Notes: generated from the letters alone by a model not told the origin. A stretch of 64,000 nucleotides of DNA from Aciduliprofundum sp. MAR08-339 (GCF_000327505.1 NC_019942.1:310001-374000); one strand, 5' to 3'; counted from the first letter of the stretch, positions 46,884 through 56,692 are shown. Translations and numbers: made by a program.

Positions 46884-48467
46884 ATGCAAAGATCCGTTGT
46901 TATCCTAGCTTTGCTCCTGCTTCTCTCGACGCCCCTGGCCCAGGCCCATAACGTTTCTGTAGATGCAAAGATAAAAGATAGGTACAACGGAACAATAGAG
47001 ATCGTGGAGTACTTAGATGAGAACACGAAGAAAAAATATGATCTGGATTCCTCGGGAAACTTGAGTGGTATTGAACTGAGCAACCTCTTGAAGGATAATC
47101 TTCTGAAACTAAACCTCACACCTGCCGGAGATTACTATTACCTCGTAGGAAACCTGACTCTGGACGGCAGACACCCCCTGGCCAATGTTCATAAAATAGT
47201 GGTGAACTACTCAAAACCAATGCCCGTAAACGGAACATCCAAGGTGATCACGAGCATAACCTTCCACTTCTACCTTAACGGAACAAGCGACCATAAATTT
47301 GTTTTGAAACTGCCCTACTGCCAGGGATACTTCAAAATGAGCCTGCCCAAAAACGATACTGTTCTGAAAAGCAATCTTATTGATGCCCATATAAGGAACA
47401 ACATTATTTCCGGGAAATTCAAGGATAGTGTAATTATTGAATTCAGAGAAATGAAATATTTCTGGATGGGAATATTTGCAAATTCCCTGGTAGTTATTGG
47501 CGTTGTGATTTTCATCCTGGCTGCATACAAGTTCAGGGGTGGAAGGAGCAAGGGCATAAAGCTCCTGATAAGAAGCACGCTTAGAAATATGGTATCTCTT
47601 TTCATAGTTCTCACCATACTTTTTTACATCCTCTGGGTAGCTGGTCCGCCCCTATCGGTTAGGGTTGGAGGTATATCAACCATAGTTATGAGATTCCAAA
47701 TCATACAATACTACCATCTCGATCGCCCGTGGTACGATCAGTACCTAAACTGGTGGCACCTTCTACTAACTGGAGGGATAACCAAGGGTGTTGAATGGGG
47801 ACTGAAGGGTCTATCCCTCCAAAAGGCCCTTGTGATATCACTTAGCATATTCATTCTCACGGCCCTCTTCTCCTACCTGATTTCAATATATTTGGCAGTG
47901 AGGAAAAAGGGTTCGAGAAGTTTGGATCTCTACGCTGCTCTGTTTCTGGCCCTTTACTCCATACCAACCTTTTATGCAACCTACCAGTTCCTTCACCTTT
48001 TTGAGAATTACCCTCTGATCTACACCACCCTGGTTGCGCCCAGGGGAGGGATTGAGGAGTTCTTCCAGATTCTCTTCGCATCCTCCATCCTCACCCTGCT
48101 CACACTCGCGAGGCCCTATCTGATAGCAAGAGCACTTGCAGTAAAGGAGTACAGGGAGCCCTATGTGAACACATTCAGGGCAGTGGGATTCAATCCAAAG
48201 AAGATAAGAAAATTTGTTAGAAGAAGCACAGAGATTCCAACAATTACCGACTCAGTGCTGAATTTCGGGTGGGTTCTCACCGCACAGGTGTTTCTTGAGG
48301 TCATATTCAAGATCAAGGGAATGGGGTATCTTCTGTTCAAGGGCACTGTCAACGGAAATCCATTTCAACTTCAAATTTCAGTTATTTACTTTTCCCTAGT
48401 TATGATTGCAGCATCAATATTCTCAGACATCGTCATCTACTATCTCGATCCGAGGGTGAGAAGATGA
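46884..48467 (+). CDS. Dpp/Opp-type ABC permease (DppB-like) with fused EF-hand-containing outer domain
   Basis: A signal peptide (SVVILALLLLLSTPLAQA) leads into a ~165-residue outer domain with a canonical EF-hand loop at 53-64 (DLDSSGNLSGIE: Asp1, Asp3, Ser5, Asn7, Ser9, Glu12). An extra membrane helix (~195-215) follows, then a DppB-like permease core from ~225: TLRNMVSLFIVLTILFYIL, and the ATPase-coupling loop FRAVGFNPKKIRKFVRR before LNFGWVLTAQVFLEVIF. So the usual N-terminus is preceded by its own soluble domain. It overlaps the DppC-like gene by 4 nt. No binding protein or ATPase is adjacent. The substrate is unknown. Confidence 0.82.
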   Translation: MQRSVVILALLLLLSTPLAQAHNVSVDAKIKDRYNGTIEIVEYLDENTKKKYDLDSSGNLSGIELSNLLKDNLLKLNLTPAGDYYYLVGNLTLDGRHPLANVHKIVVNYSKPMPVNGTSKVITSITFHFYLNGTSDHKFVLKLPYCQGYFKMSLPKNDTVLKSNLIDAHIRNNIISGKFKDSVIIEFREMKYFWMGIFANSLVVIGVVIFILAAYKFRGGRSKGIKLLIRSTLRNMVSLFIVLTILFYILWVAGPPLSVRVGGISTIVMRFQIIQYYHLDRPWYDQYLNWWHLLLTGGITKGVEWGLKGLSLQKALVISLSIFILTALFSYLISIYLAVRKKGSRSLDLYAALFLALYSIPTFYATYQFLHLFENYPLIYTTLVAPRGGIEEFFQILFASSILTLLTLARPYLIARALAVKEYREPYVNTFRAVGFNPKKIRKFVRRSTEIPTITDSVLNFGWVLTAQVFLEVIFKIKGMGYLLFKGTVNGNPFQLQISVIYFSLVMIAASIFSDIVIYYLDPRVRR

Positions 48468-50320
48468 GGAGGAAAGAATTAAAAATGAGCAGAACGGGTA
48501 AGATCGCCCTTGGAATACTCACAGTTTACATAATAATTGCACTTGTGGTACCCGCCTTACCGCTTCGCAATCCAACGGGATTCCACGCACCACCCCAGGA
48601 CATATTTGTACCACAGATAGTTGGTCAATTCAACTTCTCGGTGCCCATAGACAACTTCGCGGTATACGGATACGACATATTTGCAGTGAGTAACAATGGA
48701 ATTTTCATACATTACGATATGATTCAGCACAAAACAGTGAAAACCTTTAACATCAATTCTTCCCATATCTCGGGGATAAAAATACTCCGTGCAGGAGCAT
48801 ACGGAATGCCCATCTTTCACACGGAGAGTGCAGTTTACCTATACTCACCAACGCAGGAAAGATTGTACAGAATGGATGTGAGGAACACCTACGCCATTTA
48901 CCCAATTCAGATTCCATTCTCACAGTACACGGGATTCATCGCGGTGAACTCCACGGGAGTGTACGCCTATTCATACAGCCCATACACAGATGAAAGACCA
49001 TCATTCATGTGGAATTTCTCGCTTGAAAAAAATATTCTTGGGATACATTATTCTTACACAAATTTCTACATATCCACTCCAGATCGGTTGATAGCCCTCA
49101 ACGACCAAGGAAGGATGATTTGGAGCATTAATGGAAATTTCACTTCAAACCCCATATACATACCAGTTTATGGAAACAACATAATATACGTGGCATCGGG
49201 AACAAGTATAATGGGAATTTTCATGACCAACGGAAGTTATGCCACAAACATAAGCATGGCAGTAAAGATAACACACCTTCACTATTACGGACAATCCCTA
49301 TACGCCTACTCTCCACAGGGCATAGTTGGAAAGGTTAACACCCTGAGCAATAGGGGTTTTCTGTGGAAAATAGGCAATATAAAGGAGTACTCACTCTCAT
49401 CCTCCGTGGATGGCATGGGGGCAATTCTAAAAGATGGAAGGTTAATATTTGTTCTTACCGGGGACGGGACTGTGCAATGGGGCACTAAGGGAAATTTTAC
49501 AAAAATAGCACTTGGAGAGCAGGACCTGGTACCATACCTATTTGCATTGCTGAACAACGAAAAATCCATCGTGCAGTACAGTTATTCTGGAAAACTGATA
49601 ACACCACTTCCTCCGAGCAAAAAGTATCTACTGGGCACAGACTCAGCCGGAAGGGACGTGCTTTCCCAGTTACTCTGGGGATTCAGAAATGAGATTTACA
49701 TAGCATTTGTGAGTGGATTCGCTGTCCTGATTCTGGGAACACTCTGGGGACTCACAGCGGGTTATTTCTCCGGGCTCCCTGACGATCTGCTTCTTCTTCT
49801 ATCAGACTCTTTCCTGTTCATACCTGCAATAGGATACGCTGCACTTATGATTTACCTTTTCGGGATACAGCATCACATAATGGCCACAATCACAGCCTCC
49901 ATACTCGCCCTGTCTCCCCTTGAGGCCAGGGCAGTGAGAAACTATACCAAGGTGATAAAGGAAAAACCATTTGTGGAAAGTGCCAAGGTTTCAGGAGCCG
50001 GATTCTGGAGAATAATGTTTAAACACATACTCCCTGAAATAAAGGGAATCTCCATGGTCTACGCATTGAGCGCAACAACAATGGCACTTTTGCTGGAAGT
50101 GGGCATATCGTTTTTGGGATTTGGAAACTACGCTATACCCACATGGGGCTGGATGATAACCAACGCCTACTTCACAGGATACCTAGATAAATGGTGGCTT
50201 GTAGCACCACCCCTGATTGCCCTATGGCTCCTGGTGTACTCCCTCTATCTGCTATCCCAAGAGATGTACACCACCGAGTACGTTAGATCCATAGAGAGCA
50301 GAACACTAGATGAAGAATGA
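48464..50320 (+). CDS. Dpp/Opp-type ABC permease (DppC-like) with inserted beta-propeller-like domain
   Basis: After TM1 (KIALGILTVYIIIALVVPAL) there is a ~340-residue outer domain (~40-385) of short repeated strands such as DRLIALNDQGRMIWSINGN, which resembles PQQ/WD-type propeller blades, with many glycosylation sites. Then the DppC hallmark LLGTDSAGRDVLSQLLWG (~389) and the permease core follow, with coupling loop SAKVSGAGFWRIMFKHILPE. Typical DppC has only a short loop here. At 618 residues it is twice the normal size. A second ATG at 48485 is possible. It works with the DppB-like partner. Confidence 0.82.
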   Translation: MRRKELKMSRTGKIALGILTVYIIIALVVPALPLRNPTGFHAPPQDIFVPQIVGQFNFSVPIDNFAVYGYDIFAVSNNGIFIHYDMIQHKTVKTFNINSSHISGIKILRAGAYGMPIFHTESAVYLYSPTQERLYRMDVRNTYAIYPIQIPFSQYTGFIAVNSTGVYAYSYSPYTDERPSFMWNFSLEKNILGIHYSYTNFYISTPDRLIALNDQGRMIWSINGNFTSNPIYIPVYGNNIIYVASGTSIMGIFMTNGSYATNISMAVKITHLHYYGQSLYAYSPQGIVGKVNTLSNRGFLWKIGNIKEYSLSSSVDGMGAILKDGRLIFVLTGDGTVQWGTKGNFTKIALGEQDLVPYLFALLNNEKSIVQYSYSGKLITPLPPSKKYLLGTDSAGRDVLSQLLWGFRNEIYIAFVSGFAVLILGTLWGLTAGYFSGLPDDLLLLLSDSFLFIPAIGYAALMIYLFGIQHHIMATITASILALSPLEARAVRNYTKVIKEKPFVESAKVSGAGFWRIMFKHILPEIKGISMVYALSATTMALLLEVGISFLGFGNYAIPTWGWMITNAYFTGYLDKWWLVAPPLIALWLLVYSLYLLSQEMYTTEYVRSIESRTLDEE

Positions 50321-50353
50321 AAATTATTTATCACCCTTACCATATCCCCAAGC

Positions 50354-51799
50354 ATGGAGAGAAAGGATTACATCAAGCGCCTACAAATCGTGGAGAAATT
50401 GAGGAGTATGGGCGTGGAGCCCTATCCTCAGAGCACGCCCATAACCAATTACATTGAAGAGATCGTAAGAGACTCCGATAAATTCATGGGCAAGGAAGTG
50501 GCCGTTGAGGGAAGATTGTACGCCCTGAGATTTCATGGCAAACTCGCCTTTGGAGATCTGCGTGACAATGGGGAGAAGATCCAGGGCTTCTTCCGTCAGG
50601 ATGTTCTGGGAGAGGAGCAGTACATATTCCTGAAGAGATATGTTGATCGAGGCGATTTTCTCTGGATCAGGGGAGAGGTTATGAGAACAAAGAGGGGCGA
50701 GTTGAGCATTCTGGCAAAGGAGATAAGAATTGCAGCCAAGGCCCTCTACGATTTGCCCCATGAGTGGTTCGGCATAGGGGATGTGGAGAAGAGGTACAGG
50801 CAGAGGTATCTGGACCTTATGTTCAACAGGCAGGCCTTTGAGACATTCAGAAAGAGGAGCGAGATTGTGAAGGAGATTCGCAGGTTCCTCTGGGACAGGG
50901 GATTTCTGGAGATGGAGACGCCCATCCTGCAACCCGTTTACGGAGGGGCCAATGCAAAGCCATTCAAGACCCATGTGAATGCCATAGACAGGGATTACTA
51001 CCTTCGCATCTCAGACGAGTTGTATCTTAAGCGCCTGATAGTTGGAGGGTACAACAGGGTATTTGAGATAGGAAAGGATTTTCGCAATGAGGACATTGAT
51101 ACAACCCATAACCCTGAGTTCACGATGATTGAAATATACCAGGCCTATGTGGACTACAACGATATGATGGATCTCACCGAAGGGATGATAAAGCACGTTG
51201 CAAGGCATATGAGCGTGGATAAGATCAATTTTGGGGGGCACGAAATAGACCTGACAAAGCCCTTCCGTCGGGAGAGGATGCTTGATATGCTTGCAAGGAG
51301 GGGAATAGATGAGAATACGAGCGATGAGGATATAAAGGCATTGCTTGAAAAATACAAAATAAAGATGCCTCAGTACAACCGCGGTCTCGCCCTGGGCAAG
51401 TTGTTTGAGAGGGTGTGCGAGGAAGATCTCATTGAGCCTGTTTTCGTCATAGATCACCCCAAGGAAACCACCCCTCTGTGCAAGCTGCACCGTGGAAACA
51501 AAAACCTGATTGAAAGATTTGAACTCTACATTGGTGGGGTGGAACTTGCAAATGGGTACACTGAGCTCAACGATCCACAGCTGCAGGAGCATTTCTTCCG
51601 GGATGAGGTTGAGCGCCGCACCCTTGGAGATGAGGAGGCACATCAATACGATGAGGATTTCATAGAGGCTCTTCGCTGGGGCATGCCGCCAATGGGTGGC
51701 GTGGGAATAGGCATAGACCGTCTCGCCATGATACTTACAGGAAACACGAGCATAAAGGAGGTCATACTCTTCCCCATACTGGCTCCGAAAAAGGACTAA
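50354..51799 (+). CDS. lysS: Lysyl-tRNA synthetase, class II
   Basis: The 481-residue enzyme has an N-terminal OB-fold anticodon domain (VAVEGRLYALRFHGKLAFGDL) and a class II core: motif 1 FLWDRGFLEMETPILQPVYG, motif 2 FEIGKDFRNEDIDTTHNPEFTM, and motif 3 GMPPMGGVGIGIDRLAM. It charges tRNA-Lys. Archaea may carry class I or class II LysRS; this one is plainly class II. AAATTATTTA at 50321-50330 is the promoter box, giving a leaderless mRNA. It converges with an alpha/beta hydrolase gene, overlapping by 4 nt. Confidence 0.97.
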   Translation: MERKDYIKRLQIVEKLRSMGVEPYPQSTPITNYIEEIVRDSDKFMGKEVAVEGRLYALRFHGKLAFGDLRDNGEKIQGFFRQDVLGEEQYIFLKRYVDRGDFLWIRGEVMRTKRGELSILAKEIRIAAKALYDLPHEWFGIGDVEKRYRQRYLDLMFNRQAFETFRKRSEIVKEIRRFLWDRGFLEMETPILQPVYGGANAKPFKTHVNAIDRDYYLRISDELYLKRLIVGGYNRVFEIGKDFRNEDIDTTHNPEFTMIEIYQAYVDYNDMMDLTEGMIKHVARHMSVDKINFGGHEIDLTKPFRRERMLDMLARRGIDENTSDEDIKALLEKYKIKMPQYNRGLALGKLFERVCEEDLIEPVFVIDHPKETTPLCKLHRGNKNLIERFELYIGGVELANGYTELNDPQLQEHFFRDEVERRTLGDEEAHQYDEDFIEALRWGMPPMGGVGIGIDRLAMILTGNTSIKEVILFPILAPKKD

Positions 51800-52638
51800 G
51801 AGAGAAATTCCAGTACTCTCCTCACATAACCTTCCCTGTCAAGCTGAATGCTCCTGACGTGGGCAGCATCGGTTACCCATAGTTCAATATTTTTCCCGGA
51901 CTGCTCCACAAACTCCTTTATCTCCTCAACCCTAACCAGAGGATCTTTTTTCCCAGCCACTATGAGTACCTTCGCCCTGAGATCCTTCACAAACAGAAAT
52001 GGATTAGTGTTTTTGAAATTCGCTCCAGATATGAGAATGGCGAAGGGCTTTACAAAGGCATACAAAGATTCGGGCAGATTGGCAAAGTACTTGAGTCCCC
52101 TAGCACCTGTTTTATCCGTGTAGATGTAGGGACTATCCGCCACAACCTTCTCCACCTGATCCAATGTGGCAGCCTTGAGAGCCAAAAATCCCCCCATGGA
52201 GTATCCCACAACATAAACGTGGCTGCATCTCTCCCTTGCATAATTTACGGCGGTGACCACATCTTCGAACTCTCTGTCCCCTATGGTGGTGTGCTTTCCC
52301 TGGCTTTCCCCATGGGCGCGAAAGTCAAAGGTGAGCACAGAATATCCACTCTTCCACAACTCTTCCATCATGGGCCTCATGTATACCTTGTCCCACCTGC
52401 TGACGCTGTAACCGTGAAGGAGGACCACGCATCTTTCACCTCCCTTTATGAACCATCCTTTCAGTTTTAGCCCATCTGAAGTTCTAAGTTCAACGTCCTC
52501 GTACACCGCGCCAAAGTCCTTGGGTGTCCAAGAGTCCCTGAACCTGGCAGGAGTGACCAATTTGTATCCAACAAAGGCAGAGAAAAGCAGGAAAATAAAA
52601 ACAATAAAAATTAAAATTGAGATTATGAGCCATATCAT
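51796..52638 (-). CDS. Alpha/beta hydrolase (S33-like), membrane anchored
   Basis: The 280-residue protein begins with a membrane helix (WLIISILIFIVFIFLLFSAFV). The hydrolase domain has the oxyanion stretch VVLLHGYSVSRWD, nucleophile Ser in VVGYSMGGFLALKA (~147), Asp in VAGKKDPLVRVEE (~228) and His in DAAHVRSIQ (~258). Serine aminopeptidase S33 and esterase relatives share this layout. It is 3 nt downstream of an MFS gene on the same strand, so the two are one operon. The substrate is unknown. Confidence 0.88.
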   Translation of the reverse strand: MIWLIISILIFIVFIFLLFSAFVGYKLVTPARFRDSWTPKDFGAVYEDVELRTSDGLKLKGWFIKGGERCVVLLHGYSVSRWDKVYMRPMMEELWKSGYSVLTFDFRAHGESQGKHTTIGDREFEDVVTAVNYARERCSHVYVVGYSMGGFLALKAATLDQVEKVVADSPYIYTDKTGARGLKYFANLPESLYAFVKPFAILISGANFKNTNPFLFVKDLRAKVLIVAGKKDPLVRVEEIKEFVEQSGKNIELWVTDAAHVRSIQLDREGYVRRVLEFLS

Positions 52639-52641
52639 TTC

Positions 52642-53973
52642 TCACAACTCCTCGGTGGCCTCTATGGCATCTTCCATTGATGGTTCGCTCTTTTCCCTGT
52701 CCAGATGCTTCATAGCCCATATTAGCGGAAGGGCTATTATGACAAATAGGGCCCCCACAGGGAACAGAACCTTGTAATTTCCTCCTGCGAGGTGCACTAT
52801 GGCGCCACCAACCACACCTGCTATAAGTATGGGAAATGACTTGGTGGCCTCAAAGAATCCATAGTATCTACCGTTGAAGAACTCCTTTTCGTACCTGTTG
52901 AGAAGGTCACCAATCACGGGCCATGATGTTGCCATGAGCATACCCCAGCCGATTCCAGCGATGCCTATGGCCTCAGTTATCTCCATACTGGTGGTGACAA
53001 ACCAGCCCCAGATGAAGGGTAAAAGAAACACAAGCCCGCCAATCACTATGGACTTTCTCCTTCCTATCCTGTCGTAAAGTGGTCCTCCAATAAGGGCACC
53101 CACAAGAACCGTTATGTTGAAAAGGGCCATTATTGCCGCTCCCAGAGTGAGAACCTTCTGGGTGTGGAGAATTGATTCAAGAATTCCATATAGAAATACC
53201 GCAATGAACTCAAAACTGAGCCACCACAGAATCTGGGCTGAGTAGAACTTCACAAAGTCCCTGTCGGCAAGTATGGCCCTTAAATACTCTCCAAGGCTCT
53301 CCTCCGGAGCCTCCTCCGGGTAAGCAGGTTCCTTAACGCGGAAGTATACGATCAATCCAGATACTACCAAGAAAAAGCCAACTATGGCGAAGGGAATCCA
53401 GAGGTAATGGGCCATTATCATAGCATCAATGCTGGTATCTGCATTGGGAATCTTGCTGAGGGCAAGTGAGGATATGATTGCAACCAGTCCAAAGAGGAGC
53501 AGATTTCCGCCCCACTCAAAGAAAGTTATCACACCACTTGACTTACCGCGCTGGCCACTCGGAACAACATCGGGCATAAGGGAACGGTACTGGGCCACAA
53601 AGAAGTACATGAAGAAGTAGAACACGGCAAGAAGGAGGGAGAACAGAATGAGTGGGGATGATGCGATGAATGAGAAGTACACAGCGAAAATCGAGAGCGT
53701 GGAGGCTATGGCACCCCACAAAATGAACGTTGTTCTCCTTCCCCTGCCGGAGCGGTAGGTATCGCTGTAATATCCCATAAGGATTGGTACAACTATTCCC
53801 ATCAATCCCTGCAATGCCAGTATGGAACCTATAACAAAAGGATCCGTGGTATAACTCTGCAAAAGTTTGAAGGATAGCGCCTTGTTTATTGCCCAACCGG
53901 TGCTCATACTGAATCCAACGAAGGCAATAGCCAAAATCACTTTAAATGATACACCTCTTTTCTTAGGAGTCAT
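52642..53973 (-). CDS. MFS transporter (sugar/SLC45-like)
   Basis: The 443-residue, 12-helix protein opens VILAIAFVGFSMSTGWAINK, and has GYYSDTYRSGRGRRTTFILWG (loop 2-3 signature in the form typical of glycoside/sucrose symporters) and GPLYDRIGRRKSIVIGG in the second half. These point to sugar or glycoside transport, but only by family resemblance. It leads a two-gene operon with the alpha/beta hydrolase. Confidence 0.82.
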   Translation of the reverse strand: MTPKKRGVSFKVILAIAFVGFSMSTGWAINKALSFKLLQSYTTDPFVIGSILALQGLMGIVVPILMGYYSDTYRSGRGRRTTFILWGAIASTLSIFAVYFSFIASSPLILFSLLLAVFYFFMYFFVAQYRSLMPDVVPSGQRGKSSGVITFFEWGGNLLLFGLVAIISSLALSKIPNADTSIDAMIMAHYLWIPFAIVGFFLVVSGLIVYFRVKEPAYPEEAPEESLGEYLRAILADRDFVKFYSAQILWWLSFEFIAVFLYGILESILHTQKVLTLGAAIMALFNITVLVGALIGGPLYDRIGRRKSIVIGGLVFLLPFIWGWFVTTSMEITEAIGIAGIGWGMLMATSWPVIGDLLNRYEKEFFNGRYYGFFEATKSFPILIAGVVGGAIVHLAGGNYKVLFPVGALFVIIALPLIWAMKHLDREKSEPSMEDAIEATEEL

Positions 53974-54054
53974 TGTAGAGATAATTTCCTTTGTGCTTAA
54001 ATATTTTGTTATTATTTGGGAAATTTTAATTAGGTTGTGTAAATTAAGAGAGAT

Positions 54055-54546
54055 ATGGCAGCGGAATCCATAGTGTATGAGGAGAAACTGGTATCCAAAC
54101 TCAACGCGGTTATGTTCCTCATAATAGGTGCCTTTTTCCTGTACCTTATGTATTACTCATTCACTCAACACCTGCTGGGTTCAATAATATTGACCCTCGT
54201 TGTTCTTGCAATAATAGGATTCATAGGGGCTAATTTTTCGGTTATGAGCATAAGAATTCTGCCAGAGTACCTCATTGTATCCTTTGGAATCTTCAAAAAG
54301 ATCTTTGAATGGAGATATATAGAGGATTGCCGGGAGGATGACCGACACGGAATGAGGTACGGGGGATGGGGCATAAGATACGCAAGAATAAACGGTATGC
54401 CTGTGGTAGCGTACATAGTGGAAAACAAGCCTCGGGTAGTGATAACCCTGAGGGACTCAAGATACAGGGAGTTCGTATTTTCAACCTCAAATCCGGAGAG
54501 AGTCATGACTCTGCTGAGACGGAATATTGAAAACATGGAAAAATGA
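54055..54546 (+). CDS. Two-helix membrane protein with PH-like domain
   Basis: The 163-residue protein has two membrane helices (AVMFLIIGAFFLYLMYYSF, SIILTLVVLAIIGFIGANF) and a cytosolic PH-like part: MSIRILPEYLIVSFGIFKK, a WRYIEDCREDD turn and PRVVITLRDSRYREFVF. This resembles bacterial PH domain families. Its stop overlaps the ATG at 54543 in the coaBC frame, but the promoter evidence suggests coaBC has its own start. The function is unknown. Confidence 0.65.
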   Translation: MAAESIVYEEKLVSKLNAVMFLIIGAFFLYLMYYSFTQHLLGSIILTLVVLAIIGFIGANFSVMSIRILPEYLIVSFGIFKKIFEWRYIEDCREDDRHGMRYGGWGIRYARINGMPVVAYIVENKPRVVITLRDSRYREFVFSTSNPERVMTLLRRNIENMEK

Positions 54547-54552
54547 GCCAAC

Positions 54553-54562
54553 ATTTTATATT
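54553..54562 (+). promoter_or_regulatory. TATA box for coaBC
   Basis: ATTTTATATT lies 20-29 nt before the ATG at 54582. It lies within the first codons of the longer possible coaBC frame, so it argues that the true protein begins at 54582. Confidence 0.5.
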
Positions 54563-54581
54563 GAGAATGACATTCACACCC

Positions 54582-55751
54582 ATGCAACCCTGGGAGAGGA
54601 TCAGGGGTGAGAAAAGCGATCTCCTGTCAAATAAAAAAATCGCACTCTGCATAACAGGTAGCATTGCCGCCGTTGAGACCGTAAAACTTGCAAGAGAACT
54701 CATTAGGCACGGGGCTGATGTGTACCCCTACATGACCAGAAACGCCCTCAAATTCGTTGGAGAGGATGCTTTGCTCTTCTCCACAGGGCATCATCCCATC
54801 ACAGAACTCTCAGGATTGGACGAGCATCTTTACAATTTTGATGCAATTCTCGTGGCTCCGGCCACGGCAGACATAATTTCCAAGACATCCTGTGGTATAT
54901 CGGATGACGCCGTAAGCACGCTTCTGCTTGCAAATTTGAAGGGAAACACAATATTCGTTCCATCAATGTCCCAGAGCATGTACGAAAATCCAATTTTACA
55001 GGCCAATATGGAGAGACTACGAAAGTATGTAACCTTCATAGAGCCAAAATTTGAGGAGGATAAGGCCAAAATGCCAGATGTGGACAGGATAGTCGCAGAG
55101 GTTATTCACTCCCTCCACAATGAACTCCGGGGAAAGAGAATTATGGTGATTGGAGGTGCTGGTTACGAAAAGTTTGACAACTTCAGGATAATAACTAATC
55201 TGGCCACCGGGAGGATGGGTATTGAAATAGCCAGATATGCGTACTATTACGGAGCGGATGTTACTCTTCTTCTTGGCCTCCATTCAGCCCAAGTACCGTC
55301 CTACCTGAAGTTCAGGAGATTTGGAACGGTTTCAGACCTTATGAACAGGATTGAGGAGATGATGAACTACGATGCCATAGTGGTTCCAGCCGCCCTACCA
55401 GACTTCAAACCCGAAAGGAGAGAGGGAAAGATAAAAAGCCTTGAAGAATTCAGCAGAGTTTATTTTGAGGAAAATCCAAAGTTCTTAAGAGAACTCAGAA
55501 AAAGATTTGAAGGTTTCCTTGTAGGTTTCAAGGCAGAAAGTGGAATAAGCCGTGAAGAACTCATAAAAAGGGCAAGGCGGAGAATGAAGGAATATTCCCT
55601 GGATATGATCATCGCAAATCTATTGGAAGACGTTAAGGAGGATAGAACAAAGGCAATTGTGATCTTCAGCGACGAGGAGATGGAAGAATTTGAGGGCCCA
55701 AAGGAGAGACTCGCCAATAGGATAGTGGAACTGATGGCGGAATCCATATGA
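54582..55751 (+). CDS. coaBC: Phosphopantothenoylcysteine synthetase/decarboxylase
   Basis: The bifunctional CoA-synthesis enzyme (389 residues) first joins phosphopantothenate with cysteine and then decarboxylates it. The N-terminal CoaC half has LCITGSIAAVETVKLARELI and the catalytic-loop PSMSQSMYENPILQANM; the CoaB half has VIGGAGYEKFDNFRIITNLATGRMG. The start at 54582 gives MQPWERIRGEKSDLL, the usual archaeal opening; the frame is open to 54543. It overlaps the pantoate kinase gene by 4 nt, forming a CoA operon. Confidence 0.95.
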   Translation: MQPWERIRGEKSDLLSNKKIALCITGSIAAVETVKLARELIRHGADVYPYMTRNALKFVGEDALLFSTGHHPITELSGLDEHLYNFDAILVAPATADIISKTSCGISDDAVSTLLLANLKGNTIFVPSMSQSMYENPILQANMERLRKYVTFIEPKFEEDKAKMPDVDRIVAEVIHSLHNELRGKRIMVIGGAGYEKFDNFRIITNLATGRMGIEIARYAYYYGADVTLLLGLHSAQVPSYLKFRRFGTVSDLMNRIEEMMNYDAIVVPAALPDFKPERREGKIKSLEEFSRVYFEENPKFLRELRKRFEGFLVGFKAESGISREELIKRARRRMKEYSLDMIIANLLEDVKEDRTKAIVIFSDEEMEEFEGPKERLANRIVELMAESI

Positions 55752-56587
55752 TAAGGGCATTTTCCCCGGGAAGCATCACACTTTTTTTCGAGATTAGGGA
55801 CGAAAAAATTGATCCCCTCAGGAGAGGTTCAAGAGGTGTGGGTGTATGCATTTCAGAGGGTATGGTCACCGAGGTGAGTGCAGGGGATAAACTGGAAATT
55901 TATCTGAACAGGAAGAAAATTAAACACTCAATACAGGAAGATATTGCAAAAATTTATGGATTTTCAGGAAAGATAGAGAGTTTCACTGAATTACCCGTGT
56001 CCCAGGGATTCGGTATGAGTGCGGCTGCAGCACTTAGCACAGCGCTGGCCTTGGAGAGAATTAATAACGGAACATATATGCACGCAGCCCAGGTGGCCCA
56101 CAGAATAGAGATTGAGAGAAGAAGTGGGCTGGGGGATGTGGCATCCCAATACGAGGGAGGTTTCACCGTACGCACAAGGGAGGGTATTCAGCCCTACGGC
56201 GTTGTGGATAGAATTTTCTTCCCTAATACTCCTATGAGCATAGTTATCCTTGACGAGGCCATAGAGACCAGAAGGGTGATAGGAGATAAGGACTCAAGAA
56301 GAAAAATAAAAAAGGAGGGGCATCTGGCCATGGAGAAATTCTTAAGGGCCCCTTCACTAAAAAATGCCATAAAAATTGCAAGAGAATTTGCCCTGAACAC
56401 GGGTCTCATAAACGAGGAGGGAAAGAACCTCCTGCAGAAGTGTGAGAATGCTGCCATAGCCATGATCGGTAATTCGGCTGTGATATTTGGAGAGTGCGGG
56501 AGAGATTTAATTGAGGAATATCCTACATACATCGTAAACTTGGGGAATAGGGCGGGAATTCTCAGTTCTCCACAATCTCCTCGTTGA
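55748..56587 (+). CDS. Pantoate kinase (GHMP family)
   Basis: This archaeal enzyme phosphorylates pantoate, replacing pantothenate kinase in the archaeal CoA pathway. It is a GHMP kinase of 279 residues with the phosphate loop PVSQGFGMSAAAALSTALAL (~80-100) and RRSGLGDVASQYEGGF. The gene overlaps coaBC, which strongly supports the pantoate kinase call over other GHMP kinases. The phosphopantothenate synthetase gene is not in the window. Confidence 0.9.
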   Translation: MIRAFSPGSITLFFEIRDEKIDPLRRGSRGVGVCISEGMVTEVSAGDKLEIYLNRKKIKHSIQEDIAKIYGFSGKIESFTELPVSQGFGMSAAAALSTALALERINNGTYMHAAQVAHRIEIERRSGLGDVASQYEGGFTVRTREGIQPYGVVDRIFFPNTPMSIVILDEAIETRRVIGDKDSRRKIKKEGHLAMEKFLRAPSLKNAIKIAREFALNTGLINEEGKNLLQKCENAAIAMIGNSAVIFGECGRDLIEEYPTYIVNLGNRAGILSSPQSPR

Positions 56588-56692
56588 CAAATTTTACAAT
56601 CCTGTGTGCATCCACACGTTTTTATGCATCTTTATTTATCCACCGTTGCAAAAAGAAAAAATTTATCTTCATTCTCAGATTAGGGTGAACCA

